DNA of 64,000 bases, taken from assembly GCF_021534965.1 (NCBI RefSeq), contig NZ_CP091037.1, forward strand, positions 2,210,501 to 2,274,500, given 5' to 3'. The position numbers and the translations under genes were made by a program. The notes under the pieces are model-generated. The model was not told the DNA's origin, searched no databases, and saw only the letters and a program-made list of their open reading frames with translations. The DNA is from Muricauda sp. SCSIO 65647. Lineage in GTDB: Bacteria > Bacteroidota > Bacteroidia > Flavobacteriales > Flavobacteriaceae. This document shows, one piece after another, positions 54,221-63,512 of the stretch. How positions within the stretch are numbered: the first letter of the stretch is position 1; each line of letters starts with the position of its first letter.

Positions 54221-56078
54221 ACTCGTTTATCTTGAAAGGTTCACCGCTATACGGCTTGACATACTCATGCTCCAAGGTTTTTTCAAGCATTTTTTTCTCT
54301 AGGTCCTTACGGGTGATTTTCCTTTTAATGTACTTTTCGATCAGAAGCGAGGCAATATGACCTGCATATCGTGCCCCATAGTAGCCATTTTCAATGTAGA
54401 CGGCAAGGGCAATCTTAGGATTTTCAACTGGGGCAAAGGCTACAAAAACAGAGTGATCGGTAAGTTGCACCCGTTCACCGTCAATTCTCGTGAAGTTTTC
54501 TACCGTTCCTGTTTTTCCGGCAATTTCGATATCGGGTATTCGTATCCATTTTGCTGTGCCATACTTATAGACATTGGCCATGCCTTCAATGACAGGATCG
54601 AAGTGCTCTCTATCGATGGTTGTGTAACGTCTTTCGGTGAATCTTGGATCAATGCTGCCCGAAGCACCTATTTTTTTGATGATATGAGGGGTGTAATAAT
54701 AACCTTTGTTGGCAATGGCAGCGGTCATATTGGCCAATTGCAATGGCGTAGCGGCCACTTCGCCCTGACCGATAGAATTTGAAATAATGGTTGATGATGC
54801 CCATCGGTTATCACCATACCACTTATCGTAGTATTCCTTGCCCGGAATTCTACCTGGTCTTCCGGTCGGCAAATCGGTACCTAAATAGTTGCCCAGCCCA
54901 AAGCTTTTAACGTGTTTTTCCCAAACATCCATGCCCTCATCGGTGGTGGCGAATTTGCCATATATTTTTCGAAAAGTACCAGCAAAATAAGCGTTGCACG
55001 AACGAAAAATACCAGAATTCATGTCCCTGATTCCACCACCACAGTGGCATCCCCTTTTTTTGTTGCCCACATAAAAACCATTATAACAGGTGAATTTGGT
55101 CTCAGAATCTATAACCCCTTCTTGAAGGGCGACCAATGCATTGAGGGTCTTGAAAGGCGATCCAGGAGAAGGTTCTGCCAAAATGGAACGATCCCAAGTA
55201 GGTTTTGAAATGGTATCGTAGTGTAACTTGGTATAGTTGGCAGAGCGCTTACGGCCCACTAAAAGAGAGGGGTCGTAGGTAGGCCCTGATATCATGCTCA
55301 ATATCTCACCTGAACTGGGCTCGATGGCCACAATACCCCCTCGTTTGCCATGCATCAACCGTTCACCATACTCTTGCAACTCCTTGTCAATCGTAATGTG
55401 CAATTCTTTAGCAAGTTCTGGCAGGGTATCAAGCTTTCCATCCTTGTACGGGCCAATGTCTCTGTTGAAACGGTCTTTTTGAATATATTTTACACCTTTT
55501 CTTCCCCTTAAGACATCTTCATATTGTTTTTCAATGCCTGTTCGCCCCATAAGCTCACCCGCCTCGTAGTAAGGGTTTTTTTTCAAGTCGTACTCGCTCA
55601 CCTCACTGATATAGCCCAAAACATTGGCTGCGCTATTCGTGGCATAGTAGCGCAATGATCGTTTCTGGATGTAAAATCCAGTAAATCTTCTCATTTTTTC
55701 TTGTAGCTTGGCATAATCTTCTTTTGACAATTGGGGTACCAAAACCGAAGGCAATCTTGGTGAATAACGCTTAGCTTTCAGCATTCTATCGATAAAGGTC
55801 TGTTTATCGATATCTAAAAGTCCGCAGAACTCTAAGGTGTCCAATGGTTTTACCTCTCGCGGGATGACCATCACATCGTAGGCCGGTTGGTTACCGACAA
55901 AGAGTTCACCGTTACGGTCATAGATATAGCCCCGTTCAGGATAATCGTATATGGCCTTTATCGCAGGATCTTCCAAAATCTGATTCGGTGAGAACCTGAA
56001 CAATTGCAGATACGATAGCCTGCCCAAATAGGTGATGCCTATGATGATGATGATCGACGAGAGCAGTAACTTTTTCAT
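54210..56078 (-). CDS. mrdA: Penicillin-binding protein 2 (elongasome transpeptidase)
   Basis: A 622-residue class B PBP: one N-terminal helix, pedestal (RGYIYDRNGEL), transpeptidase with SPFK (S307, K310), SNS and KTGT (IAGKTGTVENF). It cross-links peptidoglycan with RodA. The insertion FTCYNGFYVGNKKRGCHCGGG brings together C331, C344, H345 and C346, with C361 close by, a possible metal site, since E. coli PBP2 has a zinc site in a comparable part of the domain. It follows mreD by a 65-bp gap. Confidence 0.93.
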   Translation of the reverse strand: MKKLLLSSIIIIIGITYLGRLSYLQLFRFSPNQILEDPAIKAIYDYPERGYIYDRNGELFVGNQPAYDVMVIPREVKPLDTLEFCGLLDIDKQTFIDRMLKAKRYSPRLPSVLVPQLSKEDYAKLQEKMRRFTGFYIQKRSLRYYATNSAANVLGYISEVSEYDLKKNPYYEAGELMGRTGIEKQYEDVLRGRKGVKYIQKDRFNRDIGPYKDGKLDTLPELAKELHITIDKELQEYGERLMHGKRGGIVAIEPSSGEILSMISGPTYDPSLLVGRKRSANYTKLHYDTISKPTWDRSILAEPSPGSPFKTLNALVALQEGVIDSETKFTCYNGFYVGNKKRGCHCGGGIRDMNSGIFRSCNAYFAGTFRKIYGKFATTDEGMDVWEKHVKSFGLGNYLGTDLPTGRPGRIPGKEYYDKWYGDNRWASSTIISNSIGQGEVAATPLQLANMTAAIANKGYYYTPHIIKKIGASGSIDPRFTERRYTTIDREHFDPVIEGMANVYKYGTAKWIRIPDIEIAGKTGTVENFTRIDGERVQLTDHSVFVAFAPVENPKIALAVYIENGYYGARYAGHIASLLIEKYIKRKITRKDLEKKMLEKTLEHEYVKPYSGEPFKINEYVW

Positions 56079-56143
56079 AGTGATTCTTCAGCGAAAGAGT
56101 TATTTGGCCTTAACCTTGATATAAGAACGCTACAACAGTCATT

Positions 56144-56653
56144 TTATTCAGTCTTTACAGTAAAAAGAGAACTGAGCAAGACACAGACAAAAATGGTCAA
56201 GATGCTGGTGAGCAAAACTTTCTTCAAAAGTAATAGGATATGCGATAAACTTAAAATTTCTAGCGTGAAGAATACCAAATGGTGTGTAAGTACCAACAAT
56301 GCTAAAAATGTAATACGCTGTATACGAGTGGTATTATTAAAGGTAAAGGTTTGAAATTCATAGTTTACTCCGAAACAAAATCGCATGATCACGGGTCTGG
56401 CGTAGGCAATGGTAAGTGTAGAAAAGGCATGTAGGGCCAACGTATCTGAAAATATATCTACCGATAGGCCCAATAGAAAACTGGCAAGAAGAAAAATAGC
56501 CCTGTTTTCGCGAATCGGGTACCAATACAAAAAGATAATGTAGACCATCGGATTTATCGAACCAAAAAAGTTCAAATGGTTGAAGACAAGCACTTGGGCC
56601 AAAACCAAGAGAACGAATCGAACAATATTTATGGCTATTATATTATTGAGCAT
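56144..56653 (-). CDS. mreD: Rod shape-determining protein MreD
   Basis: A 169-residue hydrophobic protein with about five membrane helices (VLLVLAQVLVFNHL; FLLASFLLGLSVDIFSD). MreD is poorly conserved, so length, hydrophobicity and exact operon position (overlapping mreC by 11 bp, before mrdA) are the main evidence. It links MreC to the elongasome. Confidence 0.85.
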   Translation of the reverse strand: MLNNIIAINIVRFVLLVLAQVLVFNHLNFFGSINPMVYIIFLYWYPIRENRAIFLLASFLLGLSVDIFSDTLALHAFSTLTIAYARPVIMRFCFGVNYEFQTFTFNNTTRIQRITFLALLVLTHHLVFFTLEILSLSHILLLLKKVLLTSILTIFVCVLLSSLFTVKTE

Positions 56654-57461
56654 CGTTTGTCTGGGATTCCAATTCTAAAATTTCGGGCCGGTCAAAATTC
56701 TCAATGACATATATATATCCAATATTGGCCATATCATTGAAAAGGGAGACTTCAATATCATAGAAACTTTGAGCGGTGTTCAATTCGTATTTTTTGATAG
56801 TGCCGATAGGAATGCCCTCAGGAAAGATACTCGACATACCCCCAGTAATGATGGTGTCGCCCACCACAAGGGGCACCAACCGTGGAATGTCGGTTAATTG
56901 CACTGCATCATAATAATCTCCGTCCCATACCAAAGAGCCAAAGTAGTTGGTGTTCTTGACCTTTGCATTGATGTTCGACTTGATATTGAGTATGCTTTGA
57001 ACGGTCGAATGGCTGTTCGAAGTGTTCTCGACAATGCCCAAGATTCCCTGTGAGGTAATGACACCCATGTCTTGGTTTACCCCTTGGTTTTTACCTATGT
57101 CGATGGTAACATAATTACGCAGTGAGGTATAACTATTTTTAATCACTTTTCCCCGAATTACTTTGTAGTTTATTTGTGTGGAATCCAAAGGTTCCCCGTA
57201 AGACTGTTCTTGATTGAAAAGAAGTTGTCGCAATGCCCTGTTTTCTTCTGACAACTTTTCGTTTTCGTTTCTCAGGTCAAAATAGGAAGAAATATTATTG
57301 GAGATTCTGTAGGTGTTGGCCGTCAACCATTTTGATGAGTTGAAGAACTTTGATTGATGGTACGAATGTGAGCGAACGGTCAATGCAATGGCAACCAATC
57401 CTAAAAAAGCATATAGAAATGAATTTCTATAGCGCAAAATGAAATTGATGATCTGTTGCAT
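56643..57461 (-). CDS. mreC: Rod shape-determining protein MreC
   Basis: A 272-residue protein with one N-terminal helix (FLYAFLGLVAIALTV), a coiled coil (about 60-90, LRNENEKLSEENRALRQLL) and beta-barrel domains with GVNQDMGVITSQGILGIVENTS, SSIFPEGIPIGTI. It scaffolds PBP2 in the periplasm. Confidence 0.92.
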   Translation of the reverse strand: MQQIINFILRYRNSFLYAFLGLVAIALTVRSHSYHQSKFFNSSKWLTANTYRISNNISSYFDLRNENEKLSEENRALRQLLFNQEQSYGEPLDSTQINYKVIRGKVIKNSYTSLRNYVTIDIGKNQGVNQDMGVITSQGILGIVENTSNSHSTVQSILNIKSNINAKVKNTNYFGSLVWDGDYYDAVQLTDIPRLVPLVVGDTIITGGMSSIFPEGIPIGTIKKYELNTAQSFYDIEVSLFNDMANIGYIYVIENFDRPEILELESQTNDAQ

Positions 57462-57508
57462 TCAACTCTGTCTTTATCGCCCCGTTTCAGACATGAATGC
57501 CTGAGAGC

Positions 57509-58537
57509 CTACTTGATTAAAATGCTTTTGTAGCGTTCAAGGTTTTTGAGGGCAATGCCGGTACCCCTTACAACGGCACGAAGCGGGTCTTCGGCAATAT
57601 AAACGGGCAGGTCTGTTTTTTGGGAAAGCCTGCGGTCAAGCCCCCTCAGCATTGAACCGCCCCCGGCCAAATAAATTCCTGTGTTATATATGTCGGCCGC
57701 CAATTCAGGTGGGGTCTGTGAAAGCGTCTCCATAACGGCATCTTCGACACGCAAAATACTTTTGTCAAGGGCCTTGGCAATTTCGCGGTATGATATGGAA
57801 ACTTGCTTTGGTTTTCCGGTCAAAAGATCACGGCCTTGTATTTGCTTATCCTCTGGAGGTGATTTTAAATCTTCTATGGCCGATCCTATTTCTATCTTGA
57901 TGGCCTCGGCGGTACTTTCACCCACATACAAATTGTGCTGGGTGCGCATATAGTATATAATATCATTGGTGAAAACGTCACCCGCAATCTTGACCGATTT
58001 GTCGCAGACGATCCCTCCCAAGGCAATAACGGCTATCTCTGTGGTACCACCCCCAATGTCAACGATCATATTGCCTTTGGGCTGCATAATATCCAAACCG
58101 ATACCTATAGCGGCGGCCATGGGCTCGTGTATTAGATAGACCTCTTTGCCATTTACCCGCTCTGCAGATTCGCGAACGGCCCGCATCTCAACCTCTGTGA
58201 TGCCCGAAGGAATACAAATCACCATTCGAAGCGCTGGTGGAAACCACTTTTTCTTCAACGCCGGAATATTTTTGATGAACATGTTGATCATCTTTTCAGA
58301 AGCGTCAAAGTCTGCGATGACCCCATCTTTGAGCGGGCGTATGGTCTTGATGTTCTCATGTGTCTTGCCCTGCATCATACTGGCCTCGCGACCCACGGCT
58401 ATGATTTTGCCCGATATTCGGTCACGCGCTACAATTGACGGACTGTCAACCACCACTTTGTCTAAATGTATGATGAGGGTGTTTGCGGTACCGAGGTCAA
58501 TGGCAATCTCCTCGGTCATGAAATCAAAGAATCCCAT
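57509..58537 (-). CDS. mreB: Rod shape-determining actin homologue MreB
   Basis: A 342-residue actin-fold ATPase. EIAIDLGTANTLI (10-22) is phosphate loop 1, VDIGGGTTEIAVIALGG loop 2, and YLAGGGSMLRGLDRRL the adenosine motif. It forms the membrane filaments that guide wall elongation. It has its own -7 box at the 3' end of purH. Confidence 0.96.
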   Translation of the reverse strand: MGFFDFMTEEIAIDLGTANTLIIHLDKVVVDSPSIVARDRISGKIIAVGREASMMQGKTHENIKTIRPLKDGVIADFDASEKMINMFIKNIPALKKKWFPPALRMVICIPSGITEVEMRAVRESAERVNGKEVYLIHEPMAAAIGIGLDIMQPKGNMIVDIGGGTTEIAVIALGGIVCDKSVKIAGDVFTNDIIYYMRTQHNLYVGESTAEAIKIEIGSAIEDLKSPPEDKQIQGRDLLTGKPKQVSISYREIAKALDKSILRVEDAVMETLSQTPPELAADIYNTGIYLAGGGSMLRGLDRRLSQKTDLPVYIAEDPLRAVVRGTGIALKNLERYKSILIK

Positions 58538-58559
58538 AAGCGTTAATCAGGTTTATCGG

Positions 58560-58567
58560 CAAATGTA
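58560..58567 (-). promoter_or_regulatory. -7 box of the mre operon
   Basis: TACATTTG on the minus strand fits TAnnTTTG exactly, 22 bp before the mreB ATG and just after the purH stop. No TTG at 19 bp upstream. Confidence 0.4.
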
Positions 58568-58573
58568 GCAAAA

Positions 58574-60106
58574 TTAATGCTTAAAATGACGTGTGCCCGT
58601 CATGACCATGGCCATGCCATTTTGATTGCAATAATCAATGCTCAATTCGTCTTTTATAGAACCACCAGGTTGTATTACAGCTGTGATGCCCGCCTTATGT
58701 GCAATCTCAACACAGTCGGGAAATGGAAAAAATGCATCGCTTGCCATTACCGCACCCTCGAGTTGAAAATCAAATGATTTTGCTTTGTGCACGGCTTGGT
58801 TCAATGCATCGACACGTGAGGTCTGTCCCGTGCCGCTTGCACACAATTGTTTGTTCTTGGCCAAGACGATAGTGTTGCTTTTGGTGTGCTTGCACAATTT
58901 CGAGGCAAAGATGAGGTCTTCCAATTCTTCGGAGCTAGGTGTTTTGTCTGTGACGGTTTTTACATCAGCAAGGGAATCTGTTTTGAAATCCTTGTCCTGC
59001 ACCAACATGCCGTTGAGACAGGTTCTTACCAATGTTTGGGGAAGTTCCACTTCTTTTTGTATGAGCAAAATGCGGTTCTTTTTCCCTTTGAGGATTTTCA
59101 ATGCTTCATCACCGTAGCTTGGGGCAATGACCACTTCGCAGAACAATTTGTGAATTTCCTCAGCAGTGTCTTTGTCTATCTCGCGGTTACTGATCAAAAT
59201 TCCCCCAAAAGCGGAAACGGGATCACCGGCCAATGCATCGATATAGGCCTGTTTGGTGGTATCTCGTGTGGCCAGGCCACAGGCGTTGTTGTGCTTCAAT
59301 ATGGCAAAGGTGGGATTGTCGTTTTTGAATTCTTCCATCAGATTGACGGCAGCATCAACGTCCAATAGATTGTTGTAAGAAAGCTCTTTGCCATGCAGTT
59401 GGTCGAACATGGTGTCAAAATCGCCAAAGAAAAATCCTTTTTGGTGTGGATTCTCGCCATAACGGAGCACTTTTCCTTGGGTCTCACTGATTTTCAATGC
59501 CGCCAACTTTTGGTCTTTATTGAAATAATTGAAAATAGCTGAATCATAATGTGACGAAATGTTGAAGGCTTTGGCAGCAAAACGTTTTCGTTGCGCTAAG
59601 GTAGTGGTGCCGTTTTCTTCAGAAATGATTTCGAGAAATTCTGCATAATCTTCCATGGACGACACACAGAATACATCTCTATAGTTTTTGGCCGCGGCAC
59701 GAATAAGTGAAATGCCGCCAATATCGATCTTTTCGATGATGTCTTGTTCTGAAGCGCCACTCGCTACCGTTTTTTCGAAGGGATAAAGATCTACGATGAC
59801 AATATCTAACTGTGGAATGTCGAATTCTTCCATTTGTACTACATCGCCTTCATGGTCTTGTCGGTTCAAGATGCCCCCAAACACTTTTGGGTGCAAGGTT
59901 TTGACGCGCCCGCCCAAAATGGAGGGATAGCTCGTGACATCCTCGACCGCGATGACCTCAATGCCAAAGTCTCTGATAAATTTTTCTGTGCCTCCCGTAG
60001 AGTACAGGGTAACCCCCAGTTCATCAAGTTTTTTTACGATAGGTTCGAGACCATCTTTATGAAAAACGGAAATAAGCGCCGAAATGGCTTTTTTGTTGGT
60101 GTCCAT
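58574..60106 (-). CDS. purH: Bifunctional AICAR transformylase/IMP cyclohydrolase
   Basis: 510 residues from the second in-frame ATG (MDTNKKAISALISVF), which fits the usual PurH start; a longer reading adds MQHIT. The MGS-like cyclohydrolase domain (about 1-195) contains LYSTGGTEKFI, GRVKTLHPKVFGGIL and the substrate region SLIRAAAKNYRDV. The AICARFT domain follows with RYGENPHQKG, ILKHNNACG and, at the end, QPGGSIKDE. It performs the last two steps of IMP synthesis. It is upstream of mreB. Confidence 0.95.
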   Translation of the reverse strand: MDTNKKAISALISVFHKDGLEPIVKKLDELGVTLYSTGGTEKFIRDFGIEVIAVEDVTSYPSILGGRVKTLHPKVFGGILNRQDHEGDVVQMEEFDIPQLDIVIVDLYPFEKTVASGASEQDIIEKIDIGGISLIRAAAKNYRDVFCVSSMEDYAEFLEIISEENGTTTLAQRKRFAAKAFNISSHYDSAIFNYFNKDQKLAALKISETQGKVLRYGENPHQKGFFFGDFDTMFDQLHGKELSYNNLLDVDAAVNLMEEFKNDNPTFAILKHNNACGLATRDTTKQAYIDALAGDPVSAFGGILISNREIDKDTAEEIHKLFCEVVIAPSYGDEALKILKGKKNRILLIQKEVELPQTLVRTCLNGMLVQDKDFKTDSLADVKTVTDKTPSSEELEDLIFASKLCKHTKSNTIVLAKNKQLCASGTGQTSRVDALNQAVHKAKSFDFQLEGAVMASDAFFPFPDCVEIAHKAGITAVIQPGGSIKDELSIDYCNQNGMAMVMTGTRHFKH

Positions 60107-60134
60107 GGTAATATGCTGCATGAAAATAAAGCAC

Positions 60135-60142
60135 CAAATTTA
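60135..60142 (-). promoter_or_regulatory. -7 box of purH
   Basis: TAAATTTG on the minus strand fits TAnnTTTG exactly, about 28 bp before the preferred purH ATG. Confidence 0.4.
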
Positions 60143-60194
60143 CCTTTTTTAGAGCGATGAATCGAAATGGATTATCAACAAAAGGGGGTAAGTT

Positions 60195-60647
60195 TTAAAG
60201 AATCTCGGCCACTTTTTGGTTGACCCATTCTAAAAAGCGTTCGTCTTCTTGGGTAAAAGGGTCGGGAGTGTTTGAATCGATGTCGATTTGGCCGATATTC
60301 TCGCCATTTTTGAACAGGGGCACCACAATCTCAGATTTAACGGTCAAACTGCAAGCGATATAATTGTCTTGGGCCGATACGTCAGGTACCACAAAATTTT
60401 CATTGCTCACCGCTACTTGCCCACATATTCCTTTTCCAAAGGGAATGATGGTATGGTCGGTCGGTTCACCTGCATAAGGGCCCAATTTCAATTCACGTCT
60501 ATCACCATTTTTGAAATAGAAGCCGACCCAGTCATAATAGGTAACATTATCACGGAGCAAGTTGCAGATATCTTGCATTTTTTTGGTAGCATTGTCACCG
60601 TTATCGTCAAGAATTTCGTTGATTGATTTACGAATCGTATCAAACAT
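60195..60647 (-). CDS. GAF-domain protein related to free methionine-(R)-sulfoxide reductase
   Basis: 150 residues, a single GAF fold. GKGICGQVAV (C75), VPDVSAQDNYIACSLTVKSEIVVP (C99) and GQIDIDSNTPDPFTQED match fRMsr. E. coli fRMsr uses three cysteines (84, 94, 118); C75 and C99 match 94 and 118, but the position of Cys84 is H65 (TDHTIIPFGKG). It may reduce free methionine sulfoxide by a different disulfide route, or bind a ligand only. Confidence 0.78.
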   Translation of the reverse strand: MFDTIRKSINEILDDNGDNATKKMQDICNLLRDNVTYYDWVGFYFKNGDRRELKLGPYAGEPTDHTIIPFGKGICGQVAVSNENFVVPDVSAQDNYIACSLTVKSEIVVPLFKNGENIGQIDIDSNTPDPFTQEDERFLEWVNQKVAEIL

Positions 60648-60763
60648 ATTGAATCGGAATATAGAACTGTAAAAGTCGAGTAAATAGACAAAACTTACAA
60701 CTTGCCAATTGCCAAAATTTGGTTAATGGGCTTGTGCTTTTATAGCTAAAAACCAATATTTTG

Positions 60764-60771
60764 TAAATTTG
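60764..60771 (+). promoter_or_regulatory. -7 box directly upstream of the HYC_CC_PP gene
   Basis: TAAATTTG fits TAnnTTTG exactly and ends 4 bp before the GTG start at 60776, so the start codon would lie at about +1. No TTG at 19 bp; the nearest (60732) is too far. Confidence 0.45.
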
Positions 60772-60775
60772 TTCC

Positions 60776-61180
60776 GTGAAATCGCTCGCACATAAGATTT
60801 TCGCCACGACAATGGCACTCATGCTATTGCTATCGACCGTTTCGTGGACAGTCGATAAGCATCTTTGCATGGGCCGTGTGATGGATGTTTCCTTTTTTGT
60901 CGAAGCCGAGGACTGTGGCATGGAGATGGCCGGCCAATTCTTGGATGCTGACAAACATCATTGTTGCGATGACGAGACCTTTACCATTGAAGGGCAAGAT
61001 GATTTAAAATTGACATGGGATGACCTGCAATTGGAGCAACAGGTTTTTTGGGTCGCTTTTGCCCAGTCGTATTATCATCTGTTCATCGATTTAGGGGAAC
61101 CACCTGTTCCTTTCACACAATATCCACCTCCCTTACTGGTACAAGATTTAAATATTTTGCACGAGGTTTTCCTGATTTGA
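60776..61180 (+). CDS. HYC_CC_PP family exported protein, metal-locus associated
   Basis: 134 residues, GTG start, signal peptide (KIFATTMALMLLLSTVSW). The family-defining features are visible: DKHLC (H29, C31), C47, HHCCDD (61-66) and PPP near the C-terminus (117-119). The His/Cys clusters suggest copper or zinc handling, but the family has no established function. It stands 70 bp upstream of a TonB receptor and two HMA genes, a context that also points to a metal. Confidence 0.75.
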   Translation: MKSLAHKIFATTMALMLLLSTVSWTVDKHLCMGRVMDVSFFVEAEDCGMEMAGQFLDADKHHCCDDETFTIEGQDDLKLTWDDLQLEQQVFWVAFAQSYYHLFIDLGEPPVPFTQYPPPLLVQDLNILHEVFLI

Positions 61181-61250
61181 TCGTACGTGACTTTTATTGA
61201 TTTTCAGAAGTGGAAGCTTCTTGTTCATGTACAATTAAATCAAATTCAAA

Positions 61251-63494
61251 ATGAAAATACTCAAATGGCTTTTCGCCATATTTTTACTGAACGGCTTACT
61301 GTTATCGGCCCAAGAAAAAATTGAGGGCATGGTAATGGAGGCCAATGACGAAAACAAGCATATTGGCCTTGCCGGTGCCAATGTGTACTGGTTGAATTCC
61401 CCTATCGGAACGATTACCGACCAAAAGGGCCTTTTTTCAATTCCCTATAGCAAAGAATACAATAAATTGGTCATCAGCTATGTGGGCTTTAAAACAGATA
61501 CACTGACCATAGATGAACCCAAAATGGTGCACCATTGGCTGAAGCCCTCAAACCAATTGGATGAGGTGGTGGTGCAAAAAGAGCGCGATGCAGTGCAGAA
61601 GGCCTATTTTTCTGCCCAGAACGTGGTCACGATCAATAGTGCAGAATTGTTGAAGGCGGCTTGTTGTAACCTTTCAGAAAGCTTTGAGACCAATCCGGCA
61701 ATCGATGTGAACTTCAATGATGCGCTGACGGGCACCAAACAAATTCAGATGTTGGGGTTGACCAGCCCCTATCTTTTGATAACCCAAGAGAACATTCCGA
61801 TGGTCAGGGGAGCCTCCCAGACGTATGGATTGACCTTTACCCCTGGCACCTGGATAGAGAGTATTCAAATCACCAAAGGTGCGGGTAGTGTAGTCAATGG
61901 TTACGAGAGTATCTCTGGGCAGATCAATACTGAGCTGGTGAAACCCTTTACCGACACACCCATTTTTGTGAACGGTTATGCGAATCTAAACGGTAGGTTA
62001 GAACTGAATACCCACCTCAACCATAAGCTTTCAGATAAATGGAGCACGGGCCTTTACCTTCATGGTAATCAGCGCACCGTAGAGGTTGATATGAATGACG
62101 ACGGATTTTTGGATGTACCGCTCTCAAATCAGATCAATGTACAGAATCGATGGCAATACCAAAATGTTGAAAAGGGATGGGTGAGCTTTTTGAACGTACG
62201 CTTCTTGAACGACGAAAAACAAGTGGGCCAAGAGAATTTCGATCCTGGTACAGATAGGTTCACTACGAATTCTTGGGGTAGCGAAATCAACACCAAGCGT
62301 TTTGATTCATCGATGAAACTGGGCTATGTATTTCCAGAATTACCCTTTCAGAGCTTTGGCTTTCAAGCGTCTTACAGTAATCATAGACAAGATTCGTACT
62401 ATGGTTTCAATGTGTATGATATTGACCATGAGAGCCTGTATTCGAACTTGATTTTCAACTCTATCATCAACAACACCAAGCATAAGTTCAAAGCCGGACT
62501 TAATCTGACGTATGATGGGTATGATGAAGTGGTCAACGAGAATAATTTCTCACGGGTCGATAAATCTGCAGGTGCTTTTTTTGAATATAACTACGATGAT
62601 CTAGAAAGGGTGAATTTGACCGCTGGTCTTCGTTTTGATACCCATAACCGCTTGGGCAATTTCTTTACCCCGAGGTTTCACATACGCTATACCCCTTGGG
62701 AACGGGGAAGCCTGAGAGGGTCTTTCGGCCTTGGCAGAAGGGCGGCGAATATTTTTGCCGAGAATCAGCAGCTGTTTGCCTCTTCAAGGGCCATTCAGCT
62801 TTTTGGCAATGGGGGCAACATCTATGGTTTTGATGCCGAGAAAGCAATGAACTTTGGTGTAAGCTTTTTACAGGGTTTTACGCTCTTTGAAAGGCTTGGC
62901 AATTTTTCAGTGGATTTTTACCGAACCGATTTTGAGAATCAGGTAGTCGTCGACTGGGAGAATTCGAGGGAAATAGCTTTCTATAACCTCGAAGGGGAAA
63001 GTTATGCCAATAGCCTTCAAATAGAACTGAATTACGAATTGCTTCCGAAGCTAGAGCTGCGAACAGCGTACAAATACTATGATGTAAAAACCGATTATCA
63101 AACCGGCTTGCTGCAAAGGCCCTTACAGGCCCAGAACCGATATTTTGCGAATTTGGGATACAACACCGAGGTCAAGGAAAATGGCGCTCAATGGCGTTTT
63201 GATTATACGTTGCATACTTTGGGCCGACAGCGGTTGCCAAATACCGCATCAAATGCTGTTGAATTTCAACTTGGAGATTTTGCCGATGGGTATAGCTTGA
63301 TGAATGCCCAAGTGACCAAGGTCTTTTCAAAAAAGTTTGAAGTATATCTCGGGGGTGAGAATTTGACTAATTTTAGACAAGGAAATCCTGTTTTGGGCGC
63401 AGAAGACCCTTTTGGCCCTAATTTTGATACTACCATTGTATTTGCACCTATTTTGGGTCGAATGGTCTATGCAGGATTTAGATTTAAATCGTGA
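61251..63494 (+). CDS. TonB-dependent receptor, probably for a metal complex
   Basis: 747 residues with a signal peptide, a carboxypeptidase-D-like domain (about 25-90, ANVYWLNSPIGTITDQKGLF), a plug (GTKQIQMLGLTSPYLLITQ; VVNGYESISGQI) and a beta-barrel ending in AGFRFKS (terminal aromatic-Lys-Ser). The plug has a CC pair (C138, C139, KAACCNLSESF), which could hold a soft metal. It is followed 18 bp later by a secreted HMA protein. The substrate is inferred from context. Confidence 0.85.
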   Translation: MKILKWLFAIFLLNGLLLSAQEKIEGMVMEANDENKHIGLAGANVYWLNSPIGTITDQKGLFSIPYSKEYNKLVISYVGFKTDTLTIDEPKMVHHWLKPSNQLDEVVVQKERDAVQKAYFSAQNVVTINSAELLKAACCNLSESFETNPAIDVNFNDALTGTKQIQMLGLTSPYLLITQENIPMVRGASQTYGLTFTPGTWIESIQITKGAGSVVNGYESISGQINTELVKPFTDTPIFVNGYANLNGRLELNTHLNHKLSDKWSTGLYLHGNQRTVEVDMNDDGFLDVPLSNQINVQNRWQYQNVEKGWVSFLNVRFLNDEKQVGQENFDPGTDRFTTNSWGSEINTKRFDSSMKLGYVFPELPFQSFGFQASYSNHRQDSYYGFNVYDIDHESLYSNLIFNSIINNTKHKFKAGLNLTYDGYDEVVNENNFSRVDKSAGAFFEYNYDDLERVNLTAGLRFDTHNRLGNFFTPRFHIRYTPWERGSLRGSFGLGRRAANIFAENQQLFASSRAIQLFGNGGNIYGFDAEKAMNFGVSFLQGFTLFERLGNFSVDFYRTDFENQVVVDWENSREIAFYNLEGESYANSLQIELNYELLPKLELRTAYKYYDVKTDYQTGLLQRPLQAQNRYFANLGYNTEVKENGAQWRFDYTLHTLGRQRLPNTASNAVEFQLGDFADGYSLMNAQVTKVFSKKFEVYLGGENLTNFRQGNPVLGAEDPFGPNFDTTIVFAPILGRMVYAGFRFKS

Positions 63495-63512
63495 AATTAA
63501 AAATTATCTGAC

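Noticed and set aside
54357-54782. A 141-codon plus-strand frame opposite mrdA
   Set aside because: Antisense to the transpeptidase domain with its SxN and KTGT motifs; no independent support.
58847-59368. A 173-codon plus-strand frame opposite purH
   Set aside because: Antisense to a certain enzyme gene, with no promoter and no family features.
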